A stretch of 64,000 nt of DNA, taken from assembly GCF_020164785.1 (NCBI RefSeq), contig NZ_JAIUGX010000018.1, positions 1-64,000 of the forward strand. The letters run 5' to 3'. Below are positions 1 to 8,016 of this stretch, piece after piece. Source of the DNA: Mesorhizobium sp. ES1-1 (GTDB lineage: Bacteria > Pseudomonadota > Alphaproteobacteria > Rhizobiales > Rhizobiaceae). The position numbers were made by a program, and so were the translations under genes. Within the stretch, counting starts at the first letter, position 1; each line of letters starts with the position of its first letter. Below the pieces are notes generated by a model that worked only from the letters and a program-made list of their open reading frames with translations, ran no database searches and was not told the DNA's origin.

Positions 1-66
1 ACCATTGAGGCAACCGAATGCAGGAACTACTTTGAAAACGCAGGATACGCTTCCGTCAAAACGTGA
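1..66 (+). CDS. 3' end of an IS630-family transposase (partial, enters from left edge)
   Basis: Frame 1 is open from the window edge and ends at TGA 64-66. The 21-residue tail contains ECRNYFENAGYAS, which resembles the conserved C-terminus of IS630-type DDE transposases (an E-C-x-N-Y-F then G-Y pattern). That family resemblance is from memory. The rest lies outside the window, so I cannot say whether the element is intact. I could not delimit the right terminal inverted repeat in 67-160, and nothing else is recognisable there. Confidence 0.55.
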   Translation, partial: TIEATECRNYFENAGYASVKT

Positions 67-160
67 AACGCTCTAAGGCCCACGGGCGTCCATGCCGCGG
101 CCTCATCCTGCATGGTGTAAGCCTGGCTTCGTAGATGCCAGGGACACTCGCCGGATCGTA

Positions 161-204
161 AAACAAAACGGCGGCGCCGGTTTCCTGGCGCCGCCGTTTT
201 GTTT
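161..204 (-). terminator. Rho-independent terminator of rpoH
   Basis: A perfect 18-bp inverted repeat (161-178 and 187-204) encloses an 8-nt loop. The stem core is GGCGGCGCC and its outer part is A/T-rich (AAAC at one end, GTTT at the other), so it works as a terminator on the minus strand 16 nt after the rpoH stop. It could also stop plus-strand transcription coming from the transposase remnant. Confidence 0.9.
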
Positions 205-219
205 CGTGCCCTACAGCAG

Positions 220-1131
220 TCAGGCTGCCGGCTGCGCTTCGATGGTGCGCAAGGCCTGGGTCTGGCGTTTGGCGGCCGCCTTGACCGCGTCCTGCACCTT
301 TTCGAAGGCGCGCACCTCGATCTGGCGCACGCGCTCGCGGCTGATGTCGAACTCGGACGAAAGCTCTTCCAGCGTCAGCGGCTCCTCGGCAAGGCGACGC
401 GCCTCGAAGATGCGCCGTTCGCGATCGTTGAGCACGGCGAGAGCACCCGACAGCATGCCGCGCCGGTTTTCCAGTTCGTCCTGCTCGATCAGCATGTCTT
501 CCTGGCTCTCGTGGTCATCGACCAGCCAGTCCTGCCACTCGCCGGACTCGCCTTCGCTCGCCCGGATCGGAGCGTTCAGAGACGCGTCGCCCGACAGGCG
601 GCGGTTCATCGACACGACTTCGGCTTCGGAGACGTTCAGCCGCGTCGCGATCTCGGTGATCTGGTCGGGCTTGAGGTCGCCGTCATCCAGCGCCTGAATC
701 TTGCCCTTCACCTTGCGCAGGTTGAAGAACAGGCGCTTCTGGTTGGCGGTCGTGCCCATCTTGACCAGGCTCCACGAGCGCAGGATGTACTCCTGGATCG
801 AGGCCTTGATCCACCACATCGCATAGGTGGCGAGGCGGAAGCCGCGCTCTGGCTCGAATTTCTTCACGGCCTGCATGAGGCCTACGTTGCCTTCCGAGAT
901 GACTTCGCCGATCGGCAGGCCATAGCCGCGATAGCCCATGGCGATCTTGGCAACCAGCCGAAGGTGACTTGTGACGAGCTTGTGCGCGGCGGTCGTGTCC
1001 TCATGCTCGGCATATCGCTTGGCGAGCATGTACTCTTCCTGCGGCTGCAGCATGGGAAAGCGACGGATTTCTTCCAGGTAGCGGCTGAGGCCGCCTTCGC
1101 CGGAAACGATACTGGGTAATGACTGGGCCAT
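220..1131 (-). CDS. rpoH: RNA polymerase sigma-32 factor RpoH
   Basis: A 303-residue heat-shock sigma factor that directs RNA polymerase to chaperone and protease promoters. Region 2 runs from about residue 49 to 120, with the core-binding and -10 helix around YAMWWIKASIQEYILRSW. The RpoH-specific box QKRLFFNLR lies at 131-139 and separates this protein from RpoD. Region 4 ends with the helix-turn-helix ISRERVRQIEVRAFEKV. Length is normal for the family. Rhizobia often carry two or more rpoH copies, and I cannot tell which this is. It is transcribed alone, with its own terminator and an AT-rich upstream region; the neighbouring pseudouridine synthase gene is on the same strand upstream. Confidence 0.96.
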   Translation of the reverse strand: MAQSLPSIVSGEGGLSRYLEEIRRFPMLQPQEEYMLAKRYAEHEDTTAAHKLVTSHLRLVAKIAMGYRGYGLPIGEVISEGNVGLMQAVKKFEPERGFRLATYAMWWIKASIQEYILRSWSLVKMGTTANQKRLFFNLRKVKGKIQALDDGDLKPDQITEIATRLNVSEAEVVSMNRRLSGDASLNAPIRASEGESGEWQDWLVDDHESQEDMLIEQDELENRRGMLSGALAVLNDRERRIFEARRLAEEPLTLEELSSEFDISRERVRQIEVRAFEKVQDAVKAAAKRQTQALRTIEAQPAA

Positions 1132-1218
1132 GATAGCGCCCCCTCTCTACTTGGAGTGATGCCCCCGAAACGCGGCGGGCATGTGACGCGAGCACCAGAA
1201 GGCTCGCTCGCGACAACC

Positions 1219-1262
1219 GTTATAATATAGGAACAAAACCAGAAAAGACAGACTTTTGTTCA
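1219..1262 (-). promoter_or_regulatory. AT-rich putative promoter region of rpoH
   Basis: On the minus strand, TATATTATAA (1220-1229) stands in an otherwise GC-rich stretch about 90 nt upstream of the rpoH start and could be a -10 element. No convincing -35 is placed at 16-18 nt. It may overlap a second, stress-type promoter. Low confidence. Confidence 0.35.
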
Positions 1263-1342
1263 ACACGAAACAGTGTGTCACGCTGAAGTGAACAATGCCA
1301 GTCAAGTTTTTGAGGGTCAGTTCTAGGCCTTCGGGGCCAGGC

Positions 1343-2386
1343 TCAAAGCTTGCGAAAGCCTGCTACAAGTTCCTCCATGTCCCTCGGGAACGGCGCCTCG
1401 AACCTCATCGATATATGGGTTGCAGGGTGGCGAAATGCAAGAAGCCAGGCATGCAGGGCTTGGCGGGAAAATGCCTGTACCCCGCTCTTCAGCGGTTGCG
1501 GCAGCCGGTTAGACTTGGTGCGGAAAGCTTGCCCGTAATCTGGATCGCCGATGACCGGATGGCCGATATGGGCCATGTGAACGCGTATCTGATGGGTGCG
1601 GCCTGTCTCCAACCGGCATTCGACCAGGCTTGCGGTGGCGAATTCCTGCTGCTTTTCGCCGAAGCGCTCCCGCACGGCAAAATGGGTTATGGCGTGACGG
1701 GCGTCGTCGCGGCCTTCCGGCACGACGGCTCGGCGCACGCGGTCGGATGCGCGGCCAAGCGGCGCGTCGACAGTTCCCGTCGGCCTTTGCGGTATTCCCC
1801 AGACCAGCGCCAGATAGGCGCGTTCGAGATCGCCGGTCCTGCCATGGTCGGCGAAAGCCTCCGACAGTGCCTTGTGGGCACGGTCGGTCTTGGCAACCAC
1901 CATGACGCCGCTCGTCTCCTTGTCGAGGCGGTGGACGATGCCCGGACGGCGCACGCCGCCAATGCCGGAGAGGCTGTCACCGCAGTGGTGGATCAGGGCG
2001 TTGACGAGCGTGCCGGTCCAGTTGCCGGCGCCGGGATGCACGACCAGTCCGGCCGGCTTGTTGACGACGATCAGCTCGTCATCCTCATAAAGCACATCGA
2101 GTGGTATATCTTCACCTTGCGGCTCGGCCGGCTCGGGTTCCGGCATGACGACCGACACGCTCTCGCCCATGGTCATCTTGCGCCTGGTCTCATCGGCGGG
2201 CTTGCCGTCGATACGAACCGCACCCTGCCGGATCAGCATCTGGACGCGGCTGCGCGACATGTCGGGACCGAGGCTGGCCGCCAGCCATTGATCGAGGCGC
2301 TGCCCGGCCGCGTCCGCGCCGGCCACCAGCACAGTTGGCGCCGCCTCTATCAATTCAGGGTCCTCTTCGCTATGAGCGCTCATCGA
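1343..2386 (-). CDS. rluD: RluA-family 23S rRNA pseudouridine synthase (RluD-like)
   Basis: 347 residues. It isomerises specific uridines of 23S rRNA to pseudouridine. An N-terminal S4 RNA-binding domain (about residues 25-90, starting GQRLDQWLA) is followed by the catalytic domain, whose signature HRLDKETSG carries the catalytic Asp. I start it at the ATG encoding MSAHSEEDPEL at 2386: the 21 codons further upstream would overlap the divergent gene at 2410 and do not look like family sequence. The gene order RluD-like then rpoH on one strand is common in Hyphomicrobiales (from memory). The RluD assignment within the RluA family is by context. Confidence 0.9.
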   Translation of the reverse strand, partial: SMSAHSEEDPELIEAAPTVLVAGADAAGQRLDQWLAASLGPDMSRSRVQMLIRQGAVRIDGKPADETRRKMTMGESVSVVMPEPEPAEPQGEDIPLDVLYEDDELIVVNKPAGLVVHPGAGNWTGTLVNALIHHCGDSLSGIGGVRRPGIVHRLDKETSGVMVVAKTDRAHKALSEAFADHGRTGDLERAYLALVWGIPQRPTGTVDAPLGRASDRVRRAVVPEGRDDARHAITHFAVRERFGEKQQEFATASLVECRLETGRTHQIRVHMAHIGHPVIGDPDYGQAFRTKSNRLPQPLKSGVQAFSRQALHAWLLAFRHPATHISMRFEAPFPRDMEELVAGFRKL

Positions 2387-2409
2387 AAAACCGTTCCGGA
2401 ATATCCGCC

Positions 2410-2793
2410 ATGCCCCGGCCCGATGCCGACCAAGATCAAGAAAAGCCACTCGACCCCGAGGTCGAAAAGATGCGTGGCAAGCTCGTCCGCTTCATGGCCA
2501 TCAATCTCGGCCTGCTGTTCCTCGCTCTTATGGTTGTGATCGCGGCGATTGTCTACAAAGCCCGCAAGGCGCAGCCGGTAAGCCCGCCCATGGCCGGCGA
2601 CGTTCAGGTTCCTGCGGGCGAGCCGCTGAGCGGCGACATCGTGCTGCCGGTCGGCGCCAGGGTGGTCAGTCAGTCCCTGTCGGGCAACCGCGTCTCGATC
2701 GACGCAGAACTCGCCGACGGCAGCCGAACGATTTTCGTTTACGACATTGCAGAGCGCCGGCTGATCGGCCAGTTCGCGATCCGGTCGAAATAG
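2410..2793 (+). CDS. Conserved single-pass membrane protein
   Basis: 127 residues starting MPRPDADQDQ. It has an acidic cytoplasmic N-terminus, one strong transmembrane helix (about residues 32-52, LGLLFLALMVVIAAIVYKA) and a soluble C-terminal domain that looks like a small beta-rich fold. I believe it matches an uncharacterised alphaproteobacterial family usually found divergent from the RluA-type synthase, but I know no function. It is followed after 7 nt by the VOC protein gene, so the two are probably co-transcribed. I chose 2410 because upstream codons overlap the divergent gene. Confidence 0.8.
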   Translation: MPRPDADQDQEKPLDPEVEKMRGKLVRFMAINLGLLFLALMVVIAAIVYKARKAQPVSPPMAGDVQVPAGEPLSGDIVLPVGARVVSQSLSGNRVSIDAELADGSRTIFVYDIAERRLIGQFAIRSK

Positions 2794-2800
2794 CGGCGAG

Positions 2801-3208
2801 ATGACCGGTTTCGCCGAATATCGTCGTGTCGCCACCGTGGCGCTGGTCGTCGCCCGATATGACGAGGCGATTGCCTGGTATGGCGAGCGGCTGGGCTTCG
2901 TGCTCGTCGAGGATCTCGATCTTGGCGCGGGCAAGCGCTGGGTGATCGTGGCGCCGCCCAGCGGGAAAGGTGCCAGGCTGCTCCTGGCGGAGGCAGCCGA
3001 CGAGGCGCAGCGGCAAAGCATCGGAAACCAGACAGGCGGGCGCGTCTTCCTGTTTCTCGAGACCGATGATTTCGCCCGCGACCATGCGGCGATGCTGGAG
3101 AGAGGCATCGAATTTCGCGAGGCGCCACGCTTCGAAGCCTACGGCACCGTGGCGGTTTTCGCCGATCTGTATGGCAATCTGTGGGACCTGATCGAACCGA
3201 AACGCTGA
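2801..3208 (+). CDS. VOC (glyoxalase/bleomycin-resistance fold) family protein
   Basis: 135 residues forming one VOC unit of paired beta-alpha-beta-beta-beta modules. The N-terminal half has the typical YDEAIAWYGERLGF helix followed by strands, and the C-terminal half ends FADLYGNLWDLIE, where the Glu is the usual last metal ligand. An obvious N-terminal His ligand is missing (VALVV in place of a His-containing strand), so metal binding and catalysis are uncertain. The substrate is unknown. Probably co-transcribed with the upstream membrane-protein gene. Confidence 0.85.
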   Translation: MTGFAEYRRVATVALVVARYDEAIAWYGERLGFVLVEDLDLGAGKRWVIVAPPSGKGARLLLAEAADEAQRQSIGNQTGGRVFLFLETDDFARDHAAMLERGIEFREAPRFEAYGTVAVFADLYGNLWDLIEPKR

Positions 3209-3297
3209 TCGTGGAGCCGGCCATTTGGCCGATCCGGCAAAGCCGCAATCCCAGTTGCTTTTTCCCGGCCGTCAGCCTATATCGCCGGTTCTTGAAC

Positions 3298-3372
3298 GCG
3301 CCCATCGTCTAGCGGTCAGGACACCGCCCTCTCACGGCGGGAACAGGGGTTCGATTCCCCTTGGGCGTACCA
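3298..3372 (+). tRNA. tRNA-Glu (anticodon CTC)
   Basis: A complete 75-nt cloverleaf. The acceptor stem 3298-3304 pairs with 3362-3368 (first pair G-U), the anticodon stem CCGCC/GGCGG encloses a 7-nt loop with CTC at 3331-3333, and the T arm AGGGG-TTCGATT-CCCCT precedes an encoded CCA at 3370-3372. It reads GAG codons. I found no duplicated 3' end nearby that would mark an integrated element. The rest of the stretch before the next gene at 3602 shows only an imperfect stress-promoter-like site (3484-3508). Confidence 0.97.
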
Positions 3373-3601
3373 GGACTCTTGTTGGCAATGCCACACCCAT
3401 CACAAAGCTAAAATTGTCGAAGACTGTCATGGCGCTGGCCGGTTCTCGGCACATCGCCTGCGAAGCATTTTTCGAGCCCTATCGGAACCTCGACGCTCGC
3501 CACTTGTTTGATCCTGCAGCGACGGCGTTCAAACTGAGCGCCAGTCTAGCGTGTCTGGCCTGTGGCACCCGCAGGCCATCCTCTAAAAGGTAATCAATTC
3601 G

Positions 3602-3940
3602 ATGGCCAAGAACATTTCCGAAAACAGAGCCCGGCAAGGCGGCCTCGGGCGTCCAGTGCTCGCTATCCTGCTGGGTGGACTGCTGCTGGCGGTCATAGCC
3701 TGGGGTATCGCCGAAACATATGGCGTGAGCTCGAAGACCGAGGCGACGCAGGAGGGGAGCGAATCGACCGCTGGCTCCGCCGGCTCAAACCCCGGCGAGA
3801 CGGATCCCAACAAAGCCAGGACCGACATAAACAGCGAGCCGGTCGACCAGAACCCCAAGGTCGACAAGAACCCGACGCCGCAATCAAGTACTGGCGGAGA
3901 TCAGCAGGGGACCCAGCCGGCCCAGCCTGCCACGCCCTAG
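3602..3940 (+). CDS. Small membrane protein, paralogue of the one at 24684
   Basis: 112 residues. The N-terminus MAKNISENRARQG is polar and basic, followed by one transmembrane helix (about 18-38, ending VIAWGIAETYG), then a long low-complexity tail rich in Ser, Gly, Asp, Asn, Pro and Gln that probably sits in the periplasm. The first 40 residues closely match the 56-residue protein at 24684 (MAK-I-EN-ARQG and AWGIAE-YG shared), so the two are paralogues that differ in tail length. No function is known to me. A GGAAC-N16-TGTT site at 3484-3508 is one base from the stress-promoter consensus. Confidence 0.75.
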   Translation: MAKNISENRARQGGLGRPVLAILLGGLLLAVIAWGIAETYGVSSKTEATQEGSESTAGSAGSNPGETDPNKARTDINSEPVDQNPKVDKNPTPQSSTGGDQQGTQPAQPATP

Positions 3941-4140
3941 TATGCGTTGAACGCGGTTCTGGGAGGCCTGTGGGCAAACAGACGCCCGCGGCCCACTTCA
4001 ATGGCGGACGTTTGCAAGGAGACATTTCCCGAGCAGGCGCAAGCGAATTAACGTTTCGTTTACCATTAGTCTGTCTATTGGAGGCAATTCGCTTTGGGTC
4101 GCGACCACGGATGTACTGGCGCGATGTCAAGGAGAAAGCA

Positions 4141-4167
4141 AAGGCCGGCATATTGCCGGCCTTTTTG
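4141..4167 (+). terminator. Rho-independent terminator
   Basis: A perfect 10-bp stem (4141-4150 with 4154-4163) and a TAT loop, with T's continuing to 4165. It ends plus-strand transcription from the small membrane-protein gene, about 200 nt after its stop. The 3941-4140 stretch before it holds no recognisable gene. Confidence 0.85.
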
Positions 4168-4239
4168 CGTTGAGCATAGGATCAGACACCCTGCCGTGCG
4201 CAGAGTGCAAGGTCCAATGTGCCCAGCAGGAAGCTGCGG

Positions 4240-4446
4240 CTAATGATGGGCGCGGCGCCTGTCTTCGGCGTGCCGCGCAAGGGCCGGTGTTTCCGCAACG
4301 TAGTCGTTCCACGCGGATTGCGGAACCTGCCCAGCGAGGTAGCATTCGAGCAACAGGCTCTGATCGGGGTTCAGCGAATCGCCGTCCAGCCCCAGCGAGT
4401 GAAACAGATTTCTTGTCAGTTCCGAGACGTTGAAATGCATCGACAT
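4240..4446 (-). CDS. Small hypothetical protein
   Basis: 68 residues starting MSMHFNVSELTRNLF. It is soluble with no signal peptide, and its sequence suggests mainly helices. I do not recognise the family. The start at 4446 is chosen because AGGAGA lies 6 nt upstream; two further in-frame ATGs lie at 4470 and 4452. On the minus strand GAAAC-N16-CGTT (4493-4469) stands 23 nt before the start, one base from the EcfG promoter consensus, so it may belong to the stress regulon. Confidence 0.6.
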   Translation of the reverse strand: MSMHFNVSELTRNLFHSLGLDGDSLNPDQSLLLECYLAGQVPQSAWNDYVAETPALARHAEDRRRAHH

Positions 4447-4570
4447 CTGCATTCTCCTTTTGTCATTCAACGCGGAGGAACGTGCAAGGTTTCAGGGGGA
4501 CCGAGCATATTTCGACCCGAAAACCTGCGACAGGTATCCAGCAATGCGTTTGGCCTGTAGCCGTCGAGTT

Positions 4571-4596
4571 GGAACGGAAGCGATGCCCGACGCGTT
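4571..4596 (+). promoter_or_regulatory. EcfG-type (general stress response) promoter
   Basis: GGAAC at 4571-4575, a 17-nt spacer, then CGTT at 4593-4596 (followed by TT). This matches the alphaproteobacterial EcfG consensus GGAAC-N16/17-CGTT and lies 28 nt before the start of the small gene at 4625. Confidence 0.75.
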
Positions 4597-4624
4597 TTGA
4601 TGCGCACAGCCGCGGAGAAACGCC

Positions 4625-4861
4625 ATGGCCACGTTTAGGGAATTGCGGATACTGGAAATCGTCGAAGACCAGTCTCTGTCCACCGAACAGAAGATCGCTG
4701 AACTGCGCGACATCGAGTCCGAGGCGCGCGGATTGCAGCGGGCAGCCTCGGAAAGCCCGATGGGCGACGATGACGGCTGGCAGGATGATTTGCGCCAAGT
4801 GCGCTTTGCGCTCGATAAACTCGGCGCGAAAGAACCAAAGAAGGGCGCCGCCTCGCTCTGA
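4625..4861 (+). CDS. Small acidic hypothetical protein, predicted GSR target
   Basis: 78 residues starting MATFRELRILEIVEDQ. It is charged and predicted helical (TEQKIAELRDIESEARGLQ), with a flexible acidic middle (GDDDGW) and a basic C-terminus. It has no transmembrane segment or known motif, and I do not recognise the family. It is monocistronic and faces the lipoprotein-like gene at 4883. The perfect EcfG-type promoter in front makes a stress role likely by inference. Confidence 0.65.
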   Translation: MATFRELRILEIVEDQSLSTEQKIAELRDIESEARGLQRAASESPMGDDDGWQDDLRQVRFALDKLGAKEPKKGAASL

Positions 4862-4882
4862 GGCAGATTTTGGTTCAGTCTG

Positions 4883-5251
4883 CTATTCGCAGACCATGCG
4901 AACCCGCTTGCCGGGTTCGCTCACATTCCTGCACTGCAACCGCTTCTCAGCCCCTGTGTTCGATGACGCAGGCGCTAAAGTGGTTGCCCGCCTTCTGAAC
5001 TTGCCCGGACGGTCCCTGCGCTCGGAAAATTGTCTGGGCTCGGAAAACTGTCTGGGCGGTTGCGGCGCGACTGGAAAGGCGCCGGCCTGGGGCGATAGAT
5101 CATACTCCACATTGGGGGGCGGCTTGTCCCAGATCCGCCGGACGTCGAGCGGCTTCGGAATGATGACCGTGCCGTCATAGGCGCGCGAGCAGCCGCTGCC
5201 GAAAAGCAGCGCCAGCCCCATGCAACAAGGCACAATCCGTCCAAACATCAA
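4883..5251 (-). CDS. Putative small lipoprotein
   Basis: 122 residues. A short hydrophobic N-terminus (FGRIVPCCMGLALLFGSGC) ends in a Cys at position 21 that could be lipidated, though the lipobox GSG-C is non-standard at -3. The mature part is proline- and arginine-rich and contains a small internal duplication, RQFSEP/RQFSER. Two late Cys residues (KRLQCRNV and RMVCE) may form a disulphide. I do not know the family. The start could also be the second Met. Confidence 0.6.
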   Translation of the reverse strand: MMFGRIVPCCMGLALLFGSGCSRAYDGTVIIPKPLDVRRIWDKPPPNVEYDLSPQAGAFPVAPQPPRQFSEPRQFSERRDRPGKFRRRATTLAPASSNTGAEKRLQCRNVSEPGKRVRMVCE

Positions 5252-5812
5252 TAATACCCCTAGGCGACTTATATAGCGGCTTAGCCCTCGCCGACAACCG
5301 TGCGCAACAGCGCAGCATTGCCAACGGATCCGGGCATGAAAAGTTGCCTTCGAAGCGGACCTAGTGTGATCGCGAAGCCGGGCGCAAGGCGGGCCTTCCG
5401 CCCGCGATGAGCAGGGCCCGCGGTCCGCCCGGAGAATCGGGGCTGCCTTGCCGGCGCAAGGCCATGGCGCGATCGCACCATATCAAAGGCCGCAAGCAGC
5501 CATGACAATGAGCATATTCGGATTCCGCCTTCCAGTTACGGGCGGGAGCAGCGACCGCCGGCATGGAACAGCGTCGTCCTACCCCAACGGACCTGTTTTC
5601 GGCGATGGCCCGGCCACGACTCGCTCTGGCTGCGAGCAACGCGCTCCCGCCCGGCTTTTATTCGCCCATCGGCTGACAACGGGCTCGCAGGCCGATTTCG
5701 GTCATGAAGGGCGCAAGCCACTGATTCCAGGAGCAAAGCCGCGCCTTAACGCGCGCTTGGGCAGCGCGGCGTCCAGCCCGCTCCGACGACGCGTTACCGG
5801 GGCGACATGAAA
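5252..5812. other. Long intergenic stretch upstream of the pst operon
   Basis: About 560 bases with no convincing gene. Short open frames on both strands lack ribosome binding sites and read as low-quality Arg/Pro/Ala-rich sequence. In many rhizobia phoR sits directly upstream of pstS; nothing here resembles a histidine kinase or a fragment of one. Confidence 0.6.
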
Positions 5813-5830
5813 CTGTCATGCGACTGTTAT
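5813..5830 (+). promoter_or_regulatory. Pho box (PhoB binding site)
   Basis: Two direct 7-mers, CTGTCAT and CTGTTAT, are spaced 11 bp start to start, matching the PhoB consensus CTGTCAT-N4-CTGTCAT. The site is 78 bp upstream of the pstS start. A weaker third half-site may lie at 5802-5808. It predicts activation of pstSCAB-phoU-phoB on phosphate starvation and autoregulation of phoB. Confidence 0.92.
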
Positions 5831-5907
5831 AATCGAAGGCTATTGGCCTCAGCGGGCGCCGCAAGCGATGGCGCCAAGAGATCATCTTCCGAACAGGAGC
5901 AGGCCCC

Positions 5908-6963
5908 ATGAAACACTTCATCCGCTCGGCGGCCGTTGCGATTGCAATGGTCACGGCGTCCACCTTCACCCTTTCCGCGGCCATGGCGGCTGATCTTTCC
6001 GGCGCCGGCTCGACCTTCATCTATCCGGTATTCGCCAAATGGGCCGATACCTACAAGAAAGACACCGGCGTCGGCCTCAACTACCAGTCGATCGGCTCCG
6101 GCGGCGGCATCAAGCAGGTCATCGCCAAGACCGTGACCTTCGGCGCCACCGACAAGCCGATGTCCGATGCAGACCTGGAAAAGAACGGCCTATTGCAGTT
6201 CCCGATGGTGATGGGCGGCATCGTGCCGATCGTCAACCTGACCGGCATCAAGCCTGGTGAACTCGTTCTCGACGGCAACACGATCGCCCAGATCTATCTG
6301 GGCGCCATTACCAGCTGGGACGATGCGGCGATTAAGGCCCTCAACCCGACCCTCACCCTGCCGTCGACCGCGATCGCGGTCGTGCATCGCTCGGACGGCT
6401 CGGGCACGACGTTCAACTTCACCAATTATCTGGCGAAGCTCTCGCCCGACTGGAAGGACAAGGTCGGCTCGGACACCGCTGTCGAGTGGCCGGTGGGCGT
6501 CGGCGCCAAGGGCAGCGAAGGTGTTGCCAACACGGTCAAGCAGACAGATGGCGGCATCGGCTATGTCGAATACGCTTATGCGTCCCAGAACAACCTGTCC
6601 TACTCCAAGATGGTGAATGCCGCCGGCAAGGTTGTCGAGCCGTCTCTCGAAACCTTCGGTTCGGCAGCTGCTAACGCCGACTGGAAGGCCGCGAAGAACT
6701 TCAACGTCATCATCACAAACGAGCCGGGCGACACGACCTGGCCGATCGCAGCCTCGACCTGGGTGCTGATCCATAAGACCCCGGACGATGCCGCCGCAAC
6801 CGGCGAGGCGCTCAAGTTCTTTGCCTGGGCCTACAAGGATGGCAAAGAGACCGCCAAGGCGCTCGATTATGTCTCGATCCCCGACAATGTCGTCGAGCTG
6901 ATCAAGATGTCGTGGAAAGCCGACATCCAGGCCGACGGCAAGCCCGTCTACGCCGGCGAATAA
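5908..6963 (+). CDS. pstS: Phosphate ABC transporter, periplasmic binding protein PstS
   Basis: 351 residues. A signal peptide ends at about residue 28 (LSAAMAADLSGAG), followed by the phosphate-binding core: AGSTFIYPVFAKW near the N-terminus, the SIGSGGGIKQ loop, and the RSDGSGTTFNFTNYL segment whose Arg, Asp, Ser and Thr bind phosphate in the family. It captures inorganic phosphate in the periplasm and hands it to PstCA. It is the first gene of the operon behind the Pho box. GGAG about 10 nt upstream supports the start. Confidence 0.97.
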   Translation: MKHFIRSAAVAIAMVTASTFTLSAAMAADLSGAGSTFIYPVFAKWADTYKKDTGVGLNYQSIGSGGGIKQVIAKTVTFGATDKPMSDADLEKNGLLQFPMVMGGIVPIVNLTGIKPGELVLDGNTIAQIYLGAITSWDDAAIKALNPTLTLPSTAIAVVHRSDGSGTTFNFTNYLAKLSPDWKDKVGSDTAVEWPVGVGAKGSEGVANTVKQTDGGIGYVEYAYASQNNLSYSKMVNAAGKVVEPSLETFGSAAANADWKAAKNFNVIITNEPGDTTWPIAASTWVLIHKTPDDAAATGEALKFFAWAYKDGKETAKALDYVSIPDNVVELIKMSWKADIQADGKPVYAGE

Positions 6964-6973
6964 CATCCCCCTG

Positions 6974-7000
6974 AAGGGGCGCCGCGCCGCGGCGTCCCTT
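6974..7000 (+). promoter_or_regulatory. Intercistronic hairpin between pstS and pstC
   Basis: A 12-bp GC-rich stem (6974-6985 with 6989-7000, one G-T pair) and a 3-nt loop, with no T run. Such structures often protect the binding-protein mRNA or partly attenuate read-through, giving more PstS than permease. That role is an inference. Confidence 0.7.
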
Positions 7001-7029
7001 CTGCCTCAACACAAAGAGCCGAGCTCCAC

Positions 7030-8013
7030 ATGAGTGCTATCCAGGAAGCCATGCCGGCGACACGCGGTTCGCGCGACGCCATCGTCAGGCGCTTCGCCAT
7101 GACCGATGCCATCTTTCATGGGATGACCCGGGCCGCCGCCATACTGGTGCTGGTCCTGCTTGGCGGCGTCGCGATCTCGCTGTTCGCCGGTTCTTGGCAA
7201 GCCCTGTCGACCTTCGGCTTCTCGTTCCTGACCAGCGAGAGCTGGAACCCGGTGACCGAGAAATTCGGCGCGCTGGCGCCGATCTACGGCACCATCGTCA
7301 CCTCGGCCATCGCCATCCTGATCGCCGTGCCGCTCGGCATCGGCATCGCCATATTCCTTACCGAGCTTTGCCCGCGTCCGCTTCGCCGTCCCATTGGCAT
7401 GGCGGTGGAACTGCTGGCTGGCATCCCCTCGATCATCTACGGCATCTGGGGCCTGTTCGTGCTGGCGCCGTTCCTGCAGACGACCGTCCAGCCTTTCATC
7501 ATCTCTGTTTTTCACGGCATTCCCGGCCTGAACAGCCTGTTTGCCGGCCCGCCCTACGGCATCGGTCTTTTGACCTCGTCGCTGATCCTGGCGATCATGG
7601 TCCTGCCCTTCATCACGTCGATCACCAAGGACGTCTTCGACACCGTGCCGCCGGTGCTCAAGGAATCCGCCTACGGCATTGGCTGCACGACCTGGGAAGT
7701 GACCCGCCGCGTGGTCATTCCCTATACGCGGATCGGCATCATGGGCGGCGTCATGCTCGGCCTCGGCCGCGCGCTCGGCGAGACGATGGCCGTGACCTTC
7801 GTCATCGGCAACGCGCATCGCATCTCGACTTCGCTGTTTGCGCCGGCAACGACCATTTCCGCGACGATCGCCAACGAGTTCACCGAAGCGGTCGGCGATC
7901 TCTACACCTCTTCGCTGGTGGCGCTCGGCCTGATCCTGTTCCTCATCACTTTCCTCATCCTCGCCATCGCACGCTACATGCTGATGCGCATCGACGCCCG
8001 TACGGGAGCCTGA
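7030..8013 (+). CDS. pstC: Phosphate ABC transporter permease PstC
   Basis: 327 residues with about six transmembrane helices. The N-terminal helix is followed by a periplasmic loop (FLTSESWNPVTEKFGALAPIYGT), typical of PstC. The EAA-type cytoplasmic loop is visible in LKESAYGIGCTTWEVTRRVVIPYTRIGIMGG-type sequence, with GLGRALGETMAVTFVIG after it. It forms the membrane channel with PstA. PstA follows after 3 nt. It is shorter than the roughly 490-residue PstC of some rhizobia, closer to the E. coli size. Confidence 0.96.
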   Translation: MSAIQEAMPATRGSRDAIVRRFAMTDAIFHGMTRAAAILVLVLLGGVAISLFAGSWQALSTFGFSFLTSESWNPVTEKFGALAPIYGTIVTSAIAILIAVPLGIGIAIFLTELCPRPLRRPIGMAVELLAGIPSIIYGIWGLFVLAPFLQTTVQPFIISVFHGIPGLNSLFAGPPYGIGLLTSSLILAIMVLPFITSITKDVFDTVPPVLKESAYGIGCTTWEVTRRVVIPYTRIGIMGGVMLGLGRALGETMAVTFVIGNAHRISTSLFAPATTISATIANEFTEAVGDLYTSSLVALGLILFLITFLILAIARYMLMRIDARTGA

Positions 8014-8016
8014 CCG

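Noticed and set aside
1295..2539. A 414-codon plus-strand frame over the pseudouridine synthase
   Set aside because: Antisense to a protein with intact catalytic motifs; no ribosome binding site or domain.
3298..3372. tRNA-Glu as a possible integration site for a genomic island
   Set aside because: No integrase gene and no duplicated tRNA 3' end seen in the window.
3225..3593. Open frame running through the tRNA-Glu gene
   Set aside because: The tRNA cloverleaf is perfect; coding through it is not credible.
4110..4173. Short frame of about 20 codons before and through the terminator at 4141
   Set aside because: It reads through the terminator stem and has no independent support.
5281..5508. 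75-codon minus-strand frame upstream of the pst operon
   Set aside because: No ribosome binding site, Arg/Pro-rich composition and no motif.
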